Assembly: GCA_902729315.2 (NCBI GenBank)
Contig: LR746266.1
Location: 1,616,259 to 1,680,258 of the forward strand
From: Spirodela intermedia
Lineage: Eukaryota > Streptophyta > Magnoliopsida > Alismatales > Araceae
DNA: 64,000 nucleotides
Direction: 5' to 3'
Shown here one piece after another: positions 25,287-36,700 of this stretch. A model generated the notes under the pieces. That model saw only the letters and a list, made by a program, of their open reading frames with translations, had not been told where the DNA came from and made no database searches. Position 1 is the stretch's first letter, and each line of letters opens with the position of its first letter. The position numbers and the translations under genes are program-made.

Positions 25287-25648
25287 CCTTCCCTCTCTCC
25301 CTCTCTCTCTCTCGCTGAGAATCTTCTGCCCCCTCGTCTGGTTTGGGAGAAGGGGAAGAGACCCTGTTATCGGGTTTCCGGTTATTATCGGTATACGGGT
25401 TTCTTAAAAATACCCATATTACTAAAAATCCAAGGAAATTGTATAATTATATTAACTTTTTGGAGAAAACTTTATGAAGGATGAAAAAAAAAAATGTTTT
25501 TTTTTCTTAACCTGGCTCTGCGAATCCTACGACCTGCGACCCCCGAGGGATCGTAATTCGGGAACCGATCGGCAGCGGCGGAGGTCGCCGGCGGCGGAGC
25601 AGGGGAGGTTGCAGGCGGCGGCGTTTCGGATTGCAGCGGCGGGAAGGG
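25287..25648. promoter_or_regulatory. Candidate bidirectional promoter of mtACP and NDUFA6
   Basis: Only 362 bp separate the two divergent start codons, so both 5' untranslated regions and core promoters must share this interval unless they overlap. It contains a CT-rich tract next to the mtACP start (about 25290-25315), a run of A at about 25487-25496 followed by T, and GC-rich leader sequence next to the NDUFA6 start. No unambiguous TATA box is visible for either side. Confidence 0.6.
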
Positions 25649-27700
25649 ATGGCTTTCATGAGGAGCATTCGTGTGCCGCCGAATTCGGCGAACCTCGAGG
25701 AGGCGAGGGCCAAAGTCTTCGACTTCTTCAAGACGGCATGCCGCGCCATCCCCTCCATCATGGACATCTACATGCTCGGAGATGTCGTCACTCCTTCTCA
25801 GCTCCGGTCTAGCATATCCGCTCAGATCCGGAAGAATGCACATGTCACGAACCCTAAGGTAGGCGGTACTCTCCCACTAGACGCAGTCCTATTTCGCTTC
25901 CTATTCTTGACCGGTCAGGGGGAGATTGGGTCTGTAGCCGCGACCTGATGCTGATAGGGGCGGGATGAGTGTTTCTTCTTCTTTTTTCCGATTTGTGGTG
26001 GTACCGCGGAAACAACTTTTCATCTGATTACTGGAAAAAAGAGAGGAGGGGGCGCTATGCAGTACATGAAGTAAATATTCCGCGTTAGCGATTCCTTTAT
26101 GGTTGATGAGATCGTAGTTCCTTGGGGAAAGCAAGAGTAACTTACCAGCATTGGCCTCTTCATTCGAGTTTTCCTCCATCAGTTTTTTGAAGTCCTCTTG
26201 GATTTATTCGCCTAGCCGTGTTCCTGTTCTTCCATTCTCTTTCTTTCTGTATTGTTCTTCTTTCTGATCTGATTACCTTGCTGATGAAGTAAGCATCACC
26301 CAGCTTCACCGAGCTCTGACCTAAAAGTCATAACTGACAGAAAAACCTGGGTCAAACACTTGTTAACTGCAGAAAGAAAACCCTCGTTAATTCTGACAAT
26401 GAATCTAGATGAAGATATCATTGAATTAACCAAAATGTTTCAATTTTATGTGAGCTAACAGGCACTGAATCACTACTACTCGGTTCTAGGCTAGAAAAAA
26501 TATCATCCACATTCAAACAACCAATTTCAGCCTTCCATATCATCTGATGTATACCAATGCCAAGTGGTCTTACTCTAGGTGATCTTTTAATCCACCCCAT
26601 CCCTGATTGTCTCATTTGATTCACATTTTCCCTCAAATCCGGCATTTGATCTCAGTTAGTGTCATGCTACTGATTATAGAGCGTTCAATAGACTCCTCAT
26701 CTGCTCGTCACATTCCATCTCTTCTTCATAATTTGCTACCAGTTGGGTTGATCCTTCAAAGTTAACTTTGTAACTCTGTTGCTCGGAAGTAACTAGGTTA
26801 GAATGAGAACGCCGCAAGTATTTTGAGGAAAGACTCTCAAGGGGATGAAATATGGTCTCGGGTCGCATCTGATCTTTCTTCATCCTTATGTACATTGAGG
26901 ATTTTTTTTAATTCCTTAATCCACTCTCTGTCCAGTTAGGTAGTGTGTGCTTTCCTTTCTTCTTCTTCTCTCTTCTTGTATGTATTTGACAAGAAACAAC
27001 AAGTAGAGATGGGTGAAGTTAGGAAGTATGTTGATAAAGCTCCAACTTCTGAATATAGAAGAAAAGAACAATGTCTGAAGTAGGTAAGATAGAGGAGCGA
27101 GATCAGAGGAAATCGGATTCGATTACCTCAGATCTAGGATAACAGTAGGCCCTTGCCTGACTCCCCAAGAACTCGAATCAACTTCTCCAAAAGGTGCTGC
27201 CTTTCTTTCTTTCCCTTTCCTTTATTTATACCCTTCATTGTTCTGAGGTAGCCCCTGTGCGTTTTTTAGGAAGCTCATATTATTCCTCTAGTCTGTTAGG
27301 AGCTCCCTATAATCTCACCTTCGGTTATTCTACAGCTGGACTGGGGGTTTTGACATCTCTCTCGCTCTTGTATCCACTTTGCCTCTACGAAGCTTATTTG
27401 ATAAGCTTTAAATGACATTCGTCAAACGAGTAATGCCCATAGTGTGTTAAGACATGTTATGTTGAATATCCGTGCAGAGATTTATTAACTGCAAAAACTG
27501 AACATTGTCACCCTTGCAACCAAGAGAAGGCTATTAACTCTCATAATAGCATCGATTCTCTTTCCTGAGTTTATCTGGGTTTGGATCGTTCATGTTTGAG
27601 CCCCTCTTGAAAGAATTATCTTGTTTTGCATAAAATGGGGGACTGCATTATGGCTGTTGTTCTGCAATCCCTCATCACACTGTTTGTGTATGTGCGTATG

Positions 27701-27798
<98 letters not shown>

Positions 27799-28338
27799 CC
27801 TCATCTCATCTTTTGTTCAGCTGCTGGTTTGTCCACCTCTTGATTTTCAGAGGAACACGAGAACTTGACTTGGGGGCTTCATGGGGTGGCCCCGAGCCTG
27901 TTCTTGGCATGCAGATATGGGAAGGGGAAGAGCCAATGAAGTCCCCCAGGTTGGGCCCCCAGAAGCAAACCGGATATTAAAGAAGTAACAATGTCGTTGT
28001 CTTTGGTGTGAAGAAAGAAGCCAATTCGGGCATTAGCTTCTATGTTTTTAGTCCTAACCCTTGATGCATTGTGTTCTCTGTAACTCTTCTCTAATGCGTG
28101 ATTAACCTCTCTCTCTCTCTCTCTCTCTCTCTCGCTAATTGCTCTGTGAGGTCAGGTCATAGACATGCTCCTGTTCAAGGGGATGGAGGAGCTGGGGAAC
28201 ATCACCGAGCACGCCAAGCAGCGGCATCACATCATCGGCCAGTACGTTGTGGGCACTGAGCAGTTGCAGGGCCCGGCGACCAAGGATCAGCCGGGCTTCG
28301 ACTTCCTCAAGCGCTTCTATGAGGGCAACTACTTCTAA
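25649..28338 (+). CDS. NADH dehydrogenase 1 alpha subcomplex subunit 6 (B14, LYR family)
   Basis: Exon 1 is 25649-25858 (70 codons) and exon 2 is 28156-28338 (60 codons plus stop). A 2297 bp GT-AG intron in phase 0 separates them, giving 130 aa, close to the plant family length. Exon 1 has the plant B14 start (RVPPNSANLEEARAKVFDFF) and ends at HVTNPK. Exon 2 continues VIDMLLFKGMEEL, then AKQRHHIIGQYVVG, and ends FYEGNYF. The protein is a matrix-arm subunit of complex I and a LYR-family partner of acyl carrier protein. As I read it, the Leu-Tyr-Arg tripeptide of animal B14 is replaced by a Phe-Phe-Lys-type segment near residues 26-28, as in other plant proteins. The intron holds a 92 bp (GA)n tract, and a (CT)n tract precedes its acceptor. 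Confidence 0.96.
27704..27795 (+). repeat. (GA)n microsatellite in the NDUFA6 intron
   Basis: About 92 bases of uninterrupted GA, one of the two longest dinucleotide tracts in the window. Open frames through it (poly Arg-Glu) are artefacts. Confidence 0.98.
28107..28133 (+). repeat. (CT)n tract acting as pyrimidine tract of the NDUFA6 acceptor
   Basis: A CT run lies about 20-50 bases upstream of the exon 2 acceptor at 28154-28155, with a possible branch-site sequence GCTAAT just after it (28134-28139). Confidence 0.8.
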
Positions 28339-28348
28339 ACCTGACCTG

Positions 28349-28395
<47 letters not shown>

Positions 28396-28535
28396 GGGTT
28401 CTGCAGTAGACTGTCTCAAATAAAGGATTCAAAGACTGGTGATCTGTGGAAGCAGACGGATAGCACCTTGGTTTGAGCTTCTCCTTGTGATCTTTTTCCG
28501 TGTAATTTCCGTCCTAAATATTCACTTTCTGTCTC

Positions 28536-28577
<42 letters not shown>

Positions 28578-28928
28578 ATAGAATCTACTCTTTCGTATAT
28601 TTCGGCGTCGTTTGATGTGCCCAAGAGCCATATTTTGAATTGTCGTCCGCGCGCTGGATTCCGATCAAAACCCTAAGAGAGATGGACGATCAAGTGAGAG
28701 AGATGGAGAGAGAGAGAGAAGTAGATTATTATTGCCTTGTGCCTGGGTTTGTTGTACAGTGGAAAGAACTCTCTCTCTCTCTCTCATGGTGGCGTTGGTT
28801 CTGCTTCTGCTTTCGGTCGACGCTGGTTGGTACTTTCATGGTGGCCTGGATTCTGCTTCTGCTTCTGCTTCTGCTCTCTCTCATGGAGGCGTTGGTTCGC
28901 TTAGGTCGTCTGGAGCTGGTTGGTATTT
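28339..28928. other. Convergent 3' regions of NDUFA6 and MIZ1-like gene
   Basis: This gap between two convergent genes holds (CT)n tracts at 28351-28391, 28535-28578 and about 28770-28785, plus GCTTCT repeats at about 28850-28875. Both 3' untranslated regions must end here. No further gene is seen, and the open frames are low-complexity artefacts. Confidence 0.6.
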
Positions 28929-29651
28929 TCAGATTCTGACGAAGAAGATGCTGAGCTCGGGGCCGCCATTGCCGTCCGGATTGAGCATGTAGAAGGTCTC
29001 CGAGTCCTTGGAACCCACCACGCGGTCAAAGTGTGCCCTCATGTATGTCACCTCGCCGTCGCCGGTGGTGGCGCCGTCGCCGTCGCCGGGGAGGACGCCG
29101 GCGCCCATGGAGACGGCGTGCAGGAGTCCCATCACGTTGAGGTCCCCCTCCCCGGGCTCCCTACTGGCGGCGCTACCCGCCCGCCGCCCGTTGCAGTACA
29201 CCGTCCACAGCGGCTCCTCCAGCAGCTTCCTCCTTCCCCCTCCTCCTCCTCCGGCGGAGCCGCCGGCCTTCTTCTCGCATTCCATGGCGATCCTGACCAG
29301 GCCGGCGGCCATCTCCTGCAGGAGCTTCGCGGTGGCGATGGGGAGCTCGAGGACCAGAAGCGGGAGGCTCCTCGAGTTCTCCTGAATCGCCAGGCTGATG
29401 CGATTCCGGCGAGGCCCGAAGAGGGTTCCCGTCATGCGGGCGGCGCCGGGGATGTGACCGTCGCCACCGCCGCCGGCGCCGCCGCGGCCGGCGGTGGCGG
29501 AGGGGATCCGACAGGCGGGGCTGAGGATGGGGAAGGAGCGGAAGGCGTTGCGGAAGGCCCGGAAGAACTTGGTGGATCTGTGGGGCCTCCTTTTCTGCGA
29601 GGGCTGGAGGAGATGCGCCGCCGTGCTCGGGGGGCTCTGGGTCTGCGTCAT
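28929..29651 (-). CDS. MIZU-KUSSEI1-like protein (DUF617), single exon
   Basis: An intact 240 aa frame without introns. The N-terminal 70 residues are basic, Ser/Pro-rich and end in a Gly-rich linker. The DUF617 domain runs from about residue 73 to the end: TGTLFGPRRNRISLAIQE, then LPLLVLELPIATAKLLQEM with RIAMECEK, LLEEPLWTVYCNGRRAG, then GEVTYMRAHFDRVVGSKDSE and the typical C-terminus PELSIFFVRI. The founding member MIZ1 of Arabidopsis is needed for root hydrotropism and acts at the ER membrane with calcium signalling; other paralogues are mostly unstudied. The start at 29651 gives the usual length. A Gly-rich insertion (about residues 132-139) interrupts the domain at a variable site. It is convergent with NDUFA6 and divergent from the rhomboid-like gene. 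Confidence 0.95.
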   Translation of the reverse strand: MTQTQSPPSTAAHLLQPSQKRRPHRSTKFFRAFRNAFRSFPILSPACRIPSATAGRGGAGGGGDGHIPGAARMTGTLFGPRRNRISLAIQENSRSLPLLVLELPIATAKLLQEMAAGLVRIAMECEKKAGGSAGGGGGGRRKLLEEPLWTVYCNGRRAGSAASREPGEGDLNVMGLLHAVSMGAGVLPGDGDGATTGDGEVTYMRAHFDRVVGSKDSETFYMLNPDGNGGPELSIFFVRI

Positions 29652-29880
29652 GGCGGCGGCGGAGGAGGAGGAGGAGCGAGGGCGAGGGGGTGTGCTGCTT
29701 TGGTCGGGATCTCCATGGGAGGAGCCGTTGGAGGAATTGGAGGGAGCTGTTGGGGGGAAGTGTGGCCAGCCATGGTTCCAGGTTGACGGGGAGGATTTGT
29801 CAGCACTGTCGGGGGCTCTTCTTTGCCATTTCCGGAGCGGGGAGCCGGCCTCCTCTTTACTATTTCTGGGAGGGGGCTCA

Positions 29881-29918
<38 letters not shown>

Positions 29919-30744
29919 CTCCTCTCTTAGATTCCTAAATTTAGCTTGTATTTATGGGTATTGATGACAAGGTAAAATTCAATAGAAATAGATTATAATC
30001 GACGAAAAATGGTGCCTAGCTAATTTATAGGATTATTTTTTCCCCTTTGGATGATTAATATAGGCAAATGTGGATAATGTAACCTTTTTTTTTCAATGAA
30101 AAGCATACCGTCTTGCAATAAATTATTTTTATTACGTTTTTAAATAAATTAAAGGCGCCATATAATATATTATAATGTCAAATATATATATATATAGAGA
30201 GAGAGAGGAGATGAATAAGTGGGCTCATAAGCCCATTTCGAGCCCATTTACACCGCAATTATAAAAAATATTTAAAACAATTTCTGATGAAAAATATGTT
30301 CCATTATTAACGTTTTTTGTGGATGTAGAAAACTAATTTAAGATAATATCTTGGAAAAAAATATATACATATTAAATATAGTCTCTAAAAAATAATTATA
30401 AATAATTAAATAATTCATGCATGATTAGTATGAGCCCACGCTTTACATTATTTATTAGATTAATTAAATGGGGAATTAAATCCACAAGTAGAACAGTTGA
30501 CCTACTGAGTTAGTTTTCGTTCAGAGAGACAGACTCCCGAGCGGAAGCCTGAAAAAGACGACAACTTTCCTCACAGCAATTCACCCATCTTGCCGAGCCT
30601 CAGAGCGCACAACGACGCCGTCGTTGACCGGGCAAAGAGAGGGGCGGAGGTATTCTCGTGCGGGGCTCTCCAGTGTACGGAGCTGCGGCGGCCGGAAACG
30701 GCGAGAGTCGGGGAGGGAGGAAGGTCAACCCGTCGGATCAGAAG
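29652..30744. promoter_or_regulatory. Divergent upstream region of the MIZ1-like and rhomboid-like genes
   Basis: About 1.1 kb separates two divergent genes. A CT-rich tract (29880-29926; GA on the MIZ1 coding strand) probably lies in the MIZ1-like leader or promoter. The middle is AT-rich, with a TATATA/GAGAGA run at about 30185-30210. The 200 bases before 30745 are GC-richer and look like a 5' leader. Confidence 0.5.
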
Positions 30745-33700
30745 ATGAGCGGCGGGCCGTCTGGTTTCCGTAAGCGCTCTCCTGACTCTGAGAACTCCGC
30801 GGGCTTAGATTTCCTCGTAGATTTTCCCCCGCTCTTAAAATCAGTCCAATATGTGAAGCTGTGTTTCTCCCAGACAATGCTCCGTTCACGAGGGCGTTCG
30901 TCTTCGCCAGCGCCATCCTGACCTTGCTCTTTGGGGTTCAAGGCCGTTCGTCGGCGATCGGATTATCACATCAGGTTTCGATCTTTTCAGACTTTTCTGG
31001 CACCACTAATTTCATAGATGGTATCGTTCTAGGTCTCTACCATGCTTGATTCCTATTTCGTTCTGCATGTCATTCCCTTTTTATGTTCCTTTTTAGGTTT
31101 TCTGCTAGAACGTTTTTCCGCTTCCTATCAGATATCAAGGGTGTACTAATAAGCACGGGGTCTTGCGGTTTCTCTGTCTAGCTCAGATGCTATTTCAGAG
31201 GCTGGTCTGTTTCCTTGTGGTCTCTATATCAGATGCCTTTTTCTATAGGGGACCCCATATGGGCCACCAGCTTTCGTTTCAGTGATCAGATTTCCGTGGT
31301 GTTGCAGAATATTTAGCGTTTTATCATTTTTGTGCCCATCCTTGGGCTTTTCTTATGGTAAAAAAGTTGTCCGTTAGTTGTTTGCTCCGTGGCACTTGGC
31401 ATCTTTCTGAGTCATTCTCCATTGATCAGAGCACTGAACAGAGTGAAGAATATATCCGTATCTCCTCTCAAAAATAATGTCATACTTTATGTTGATCTGT
31501 TGTCTAATTTAGACAGAAAATTGCTGATACTATTAAGAATCACAAAGCTGTAGCTGGCCATGAAAATAAGAGGAAATAAAGTGATGAGGTTGGAAGAGGA
31601 GACCAACGATACACTGATCCTTGGTATGGATGGCCGGCTGGCTGGCTGCAAAAGAACTTGCATTTGCTGATTAAATGCTTTTTATTCCCTATTTCCCCCG
31701 TTTTTGTTCACTTTTATGAAGAACGGCAGTGAGATAGCATGTGCTTCTATGTAGGGGCTTACAGTTAAAGATGATCCCCCATGAAAATTAAATGCTTTTT
31801 ATTCCCTATCTATTTGATCAAAGGGGAAAAATCGATCACTTTGGGAACAAACCAAGGAATTGGTTTAGAATTGATATAATTCTCGATGGAGAAATGACTA
31901 GAACTGGATTATCCCTCTGATGTTCTGTAGTTGGACTGCTTTGACGTAGTTCAGCAAACCTAAATCCCTAGTCAGACCGGGGCGTCTAGGAGGCTACTTC
32001 CTAGTGCCAGTCTCGATTTAAGTGCGGAAATTGATGCCATGGAATTGACAAGGAGGAGGGAGGGTCCATCAACCTTCAATCTAATTGACGCAACCTGAGT
32101 TGCGTCGAGATGAAGTCTCGCTCCTGAATCCACAAAAAAGACGAAATCTCTATGAAGATTCCTCGCCCTGAATGCACAAAACTTGGAAGCTTCAACGTAT
32201 GAATCCACAAGGGGGTGATCTTGCATCCCCAAGATGAATAGGGTTACCTTGAATCCATAAGAGAGGCACCATAGTCTACCAACAAAGAGATAGAATCTCT
32301 AAAAGGGGGAAATTTTGTAATGTTGAATAATGTCTCTAAGGTTACAACATGGGGCCTTTAAAGAGACGGTTTTGTTATGATCGTGTCTTGTAACAGATTT
32401 AGAAAAAGAAATTTAAAGTGCAAAGAATAATCTTTCACTCGTTTATGATTCGTTTTATTATGAGCCAACTCTGATTTGGGCCTTTTATGACCTTCTGATA
32501 TTTTTAGCCCATCTTTGAAGCTTCATGGACACTTGGCTCACCATTTTTAGGTCACCTGGGTCAAAAACCTTTCGTCCTTCTCTTTGATGTAGTCTATTTC
32601 ATACATCACTAGCTCTTTTGCCGATGCATAGGTAGTCTCTTTCTGTGGGGTCAATGGTTGACAAGGCTGGAACCTTATTGAGGATATGGATTCATTCTTG
32701 TTTGCTGATTTATTTTCTTGTTTTAGGCTATTAATTTCTGGTATTTAAGTGTAATTGGGGACTTTCATTTTATGCCTTTAAGAAAGGTTTCATGACCAGG
32801 ATATTTTTCTCTTTGTGTATCCTCGAATGTGAACCGTTTTGGAGGCCCTTTATGTCATGTTTTATGAAAATTTAATATTTTTCAAATTGGAGCTCTTTTA
32901 GGATCAAAACCCGAGGAAAACTTGTGTATACTTCTTGCTTCAATTGATTGGGATTCTTCCTTTACTAATTATTTCCTATTGCTTCCGTTTCCTCTGTTGT
33001 CCCAAGAGTATTCTCTTCTTCTCCCATATCTAAAAGTATCTAAGCCAATTTCATCTTCACCTGTACCAATTCTCGTTATTTGACAGTAATGAGCTGTTGT
33101 AAATGAAACTAGTGAGCGATTCACTTGTCGATATTTGACTGGTTTTGACCAATTCTTGAGGGATGACTCTACTTTATTTATTTAACTATAGGGGATGCTT
33201 GACAGTATGACTAAATAACAGAAAAGGGGACTCTATCATTATGGAGTAGATGAGCTACTTGTTAGATGTACTTCAAAGATATACTGAACGAAGTGTAGTT
33301 ACTTATTGTGGAGTGTGGCTGCTCACTCCTAAGAATCTTGGTTGTTCTTGGTCAAGCTGCTAGTTATTTGGGACAGTTTTGACTGTTCATCTCGTAATTA
33401 AGCTTCTGTTTTAGTGGTGAGTGAATATGGTGTGTGTGGGGGGGAGGGGGGGGAGTTCACCTCTTCTTCCTGTATCTGATGTGACCTCCTCTTCCTTAGC
33501 TATGTCCGATGTGACATCTTCAGTGATTGTGTAACATCTCCAACCTCCTAGGGTGGTGAGGTTGGACTAGCCTAAATATGACGTCTCCATGCTTGCTGGG
33601 TTAGGAACTTTCTCAGGTTCTGAGCTTGGACTGTCTCAGCATATTGAAGACTACGTTAATATAATGTATTGGAATATTTTTATGGCTAAAAAGTAGCCTC

Positions 33701-36700
33701 CTGATTCACGAAAGTGATAAGGTTTTATAAATATTATTAAGGTGGGAGGTGAAGACACTTTATAACTTGGGATCAGATGCCATCCATATATTTTTGCTCA
33801 GCTTGCCCCTCATGGAAAAGAAAAAATATTGCTTATAGAGGTCTTTTCGTTGCCAAATGCATCTCGTTGTTGGTCAATTGGGTTTTGATCAACCATCATG
33901 CACGAAAGAACACTTGAAGAGCCATTTGCTGGAGTGAACTGATTATTTTTTGTATGCCAGCAATGCAGTGAATCTCCTTCCGTACATGGCCTTTAAACAA
34001 CTTCATCCCAGTCCTGTAAGCATGGCTTCATTGATGATCGATAATATAGTTTTTAAACTCTCTTATTAATGAAAATTGTAAATCATCATTTCCAAAAAAA
34101 AAAAAAAATTGAATTCCAGTCACTATTTAAGGTGACCCCTTATTGATAATTTGGTTGGGAATCCTCTTATAAAATGAAGCAAATGTTGCTCTTATTCTTG
34201 ATATTTATTTCTGTCAAATAGATGTCTCTATGTTACTGATATTGAATTGGATTTCCGTGCCCCATCTTGTACGCCAGGACATTTTCAAGAAACTTCAACT
34301 ATGGAAATTAATCACATCCGTGTTTGGCTTCTCATCTACACCAGAACTAGTGTTTGGACTTTATTTACTCTACTACTTCAGGGTATTCGAGAGACAGATC
34401 GGCTCCAATAAGTATTCGGTAAGTTGTTTTTCATAAGGCATCTTTATCATCTGTGGGATGTAGTTTATTGGTATTGTTTGCATTTCCTATTCGACTGTAA
34501 AAACTTTTTTTCTTTGAATATACTGGCTTATGAACCCATATCTTATATTTCTAACAGGTTCGTCACTACTTGAGATCCTTGCCTTAATTTGAGGTTGCTA
34601 AAATGCATCGCGTAATTGTGCAGGTGTTTGCCTTATTTTCTGTGACAGTTTCGTCACTACTTGTGATCCTTGCCTTGGCGCTCCTTAAAGGTATGCTCAC
34701 ATGGCAAGATTCGTTGAAATTTCTATACATTAGAATTGATGTCTTACTGAGATCTTTGATGAATATTCTTCAATATTACCCATCAATTAGAGGCTAGTAC
34801 TTGCCAAACCATTGCTGAGTTTGATGATGCTCTTGTGGTGTATCTGCCACAGGATTTTAAATAAATACGTTTGTTCATTTCCTATTATTTGTGAACTTTG
34901 TTTTGCTGCCCTTCAAGAGTTTTAACAAATAATGCTCAAAGGGATTCTTAGGTTCTCATGTCAAAATTGGCAGTTTGACTTCCTCCAGGATATAGAACAT
35001 GTGAAGATTGGGGATATTCTGACTTTGCCTTGCAATAGTGTATAGATTTTTTTATTAATTATAAATATTTCACATCGATTTGATATAGAAATGTATATAC
35101 GTAATATTTTCATACACTCTATGAAGGCCTTTTTCCTTGTTCCATCTGGATTTCTGTTGAGAAATTCAGAAGGCTCTGGAAGGTGAACATGGCCTAGTGT
35201 CTAGCTTCTGGGTTTAGGTTCATAGTTTTTGAAAAATGGTGCATGCAACAGCTGATGAGCTTAATAAAAACTTTGTGAAAGGGAGGAATATATGGGAAGA
35301 TACTGCACATTTACTAATGCCTAACATTTTTTTAATTCCTTTCTATTTCAGAGTATAAAACAATTCTTTTCACTCGGTTTTTTTCTACTCTTATGTAAGA
35401 AAACTTGAGTCAATTAGGATTACCGTTAAATTTACCTCTTTTTCGTGTATCATGGTTTTAGAATTTATGGAAAGAAACATAGAAAGAAGGATAGAAAAAA
35501 TTCATGGGGACAGTTCTATCTAAATAAAGCTTAAAGAATTATTTTGGTGAAATTCTATGTTACATGCTTAGTTTTATTGCAAGACACATTATTCATTACA
35601 CAAGATGCTTTCCAGTTCAAGAAGGGATTTTGATTTATGATTTGACCGCAATAGGAAATATCTTCTCCAAGAAAATTTCTTCCTTCCGAATGGATATGTG
35701 AATTGTTCCACGTTTACCACTTCCTGGAACAATTATTTTCAGACAGGAAATTGGGCTTTTCGCCTTTCGAGTATATCTGTTCCGTTAAATTTTATGACCT
35801 AGTGATGATGTTAATTTTCTCTTCTTATTGAAGGAACCAATTTTTCCTTTGGAAATAATTTTGCGGTGATTTGCTATTTATGCGATCAAATTTCTCATTA
35901 TATTGTTTGCTTTCAGTTTTTCTCTCAAATAATTGTTTTGCTTGTTGTTCATTAATCCGATTTCACGAATAAATACAAAGTTTGATCATTCCATGGATAA
36001 AAATTCCTCCCTTGATTGGAGGTCCGAGTTTTTCTCAATAGGAGCTTTTGATAATCTTTTGTGCCTATTTATCATTCTGTTAAATAGTATCAACTGTGGT
36101 GGCATACATTAGGCAGCTGGATGTTCATTTAATTATTTAGAAGCGTAACGATTGACGAATTAGTTGTCCAATTGTGATAAAAATCATCTGACTTAGGCAT
36201 TTTATAGACGTCACTGCGTTCATTAATCTCAACCGTGTTTGCTTATGCCATGTGGTTCATATTCATTGGACTATACTGTTAGCAGTACGTTGAACTGTTT
36301 GAATAATGCCATATTTGTATGTAAGATTAAACTCTTGTGGTTATATACTCATTGGCCATTGTTTTTTGATTTTAGATGGCCTGATGATGCTAACATATCA
36401 TCAAAGTCTATGGTTTTCCTGGGCTATTTGCACCCCATTTATATTGTTTTCATAGTAAAGCTTAAAAAGCTGTTTTTATATTAGTGGGTTTACTTCAGTT
36501 GTTATTTTTATTGAGATATAAAAATAAAGCTGAAAAATGCGTCTATCTGTCTCTTTGTCCATTGGTTTTGAGTTATCGTGGCTGAGCTGACCATCGGACG
36601 AACTCATGTTTCAAAATTAAATAAAAAATCTGTGTTTTGAATTTGCACGGATGAATGATGCTGAACATCATAGGGATCCATCCATCTTTCGAAAAATAAA

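Noticed and set aside
27621-27980. Open frames encoding poly Arg-Glu or poly Ser-Leu through GA/CT repeats
   Set aside because: Dinucleotide repeats are open in all frames. The frames lie in introns or intergenic DNA and have no conserved flanks. The same applies to frames at 28.1-28.6, 38.8-39.1, 45.5-45.7, 46.15-46.4, 49.5-49.85, 50.5-50.8 and 52.2 kb.
28920-29786. 288-codon plus-strand open frame
   Set aside because: It is antisense to the MIZ1-like gene. GC-rich coding DNA commonly leaves its antisense open, and the minus-strand frame is clearly the conserved one.
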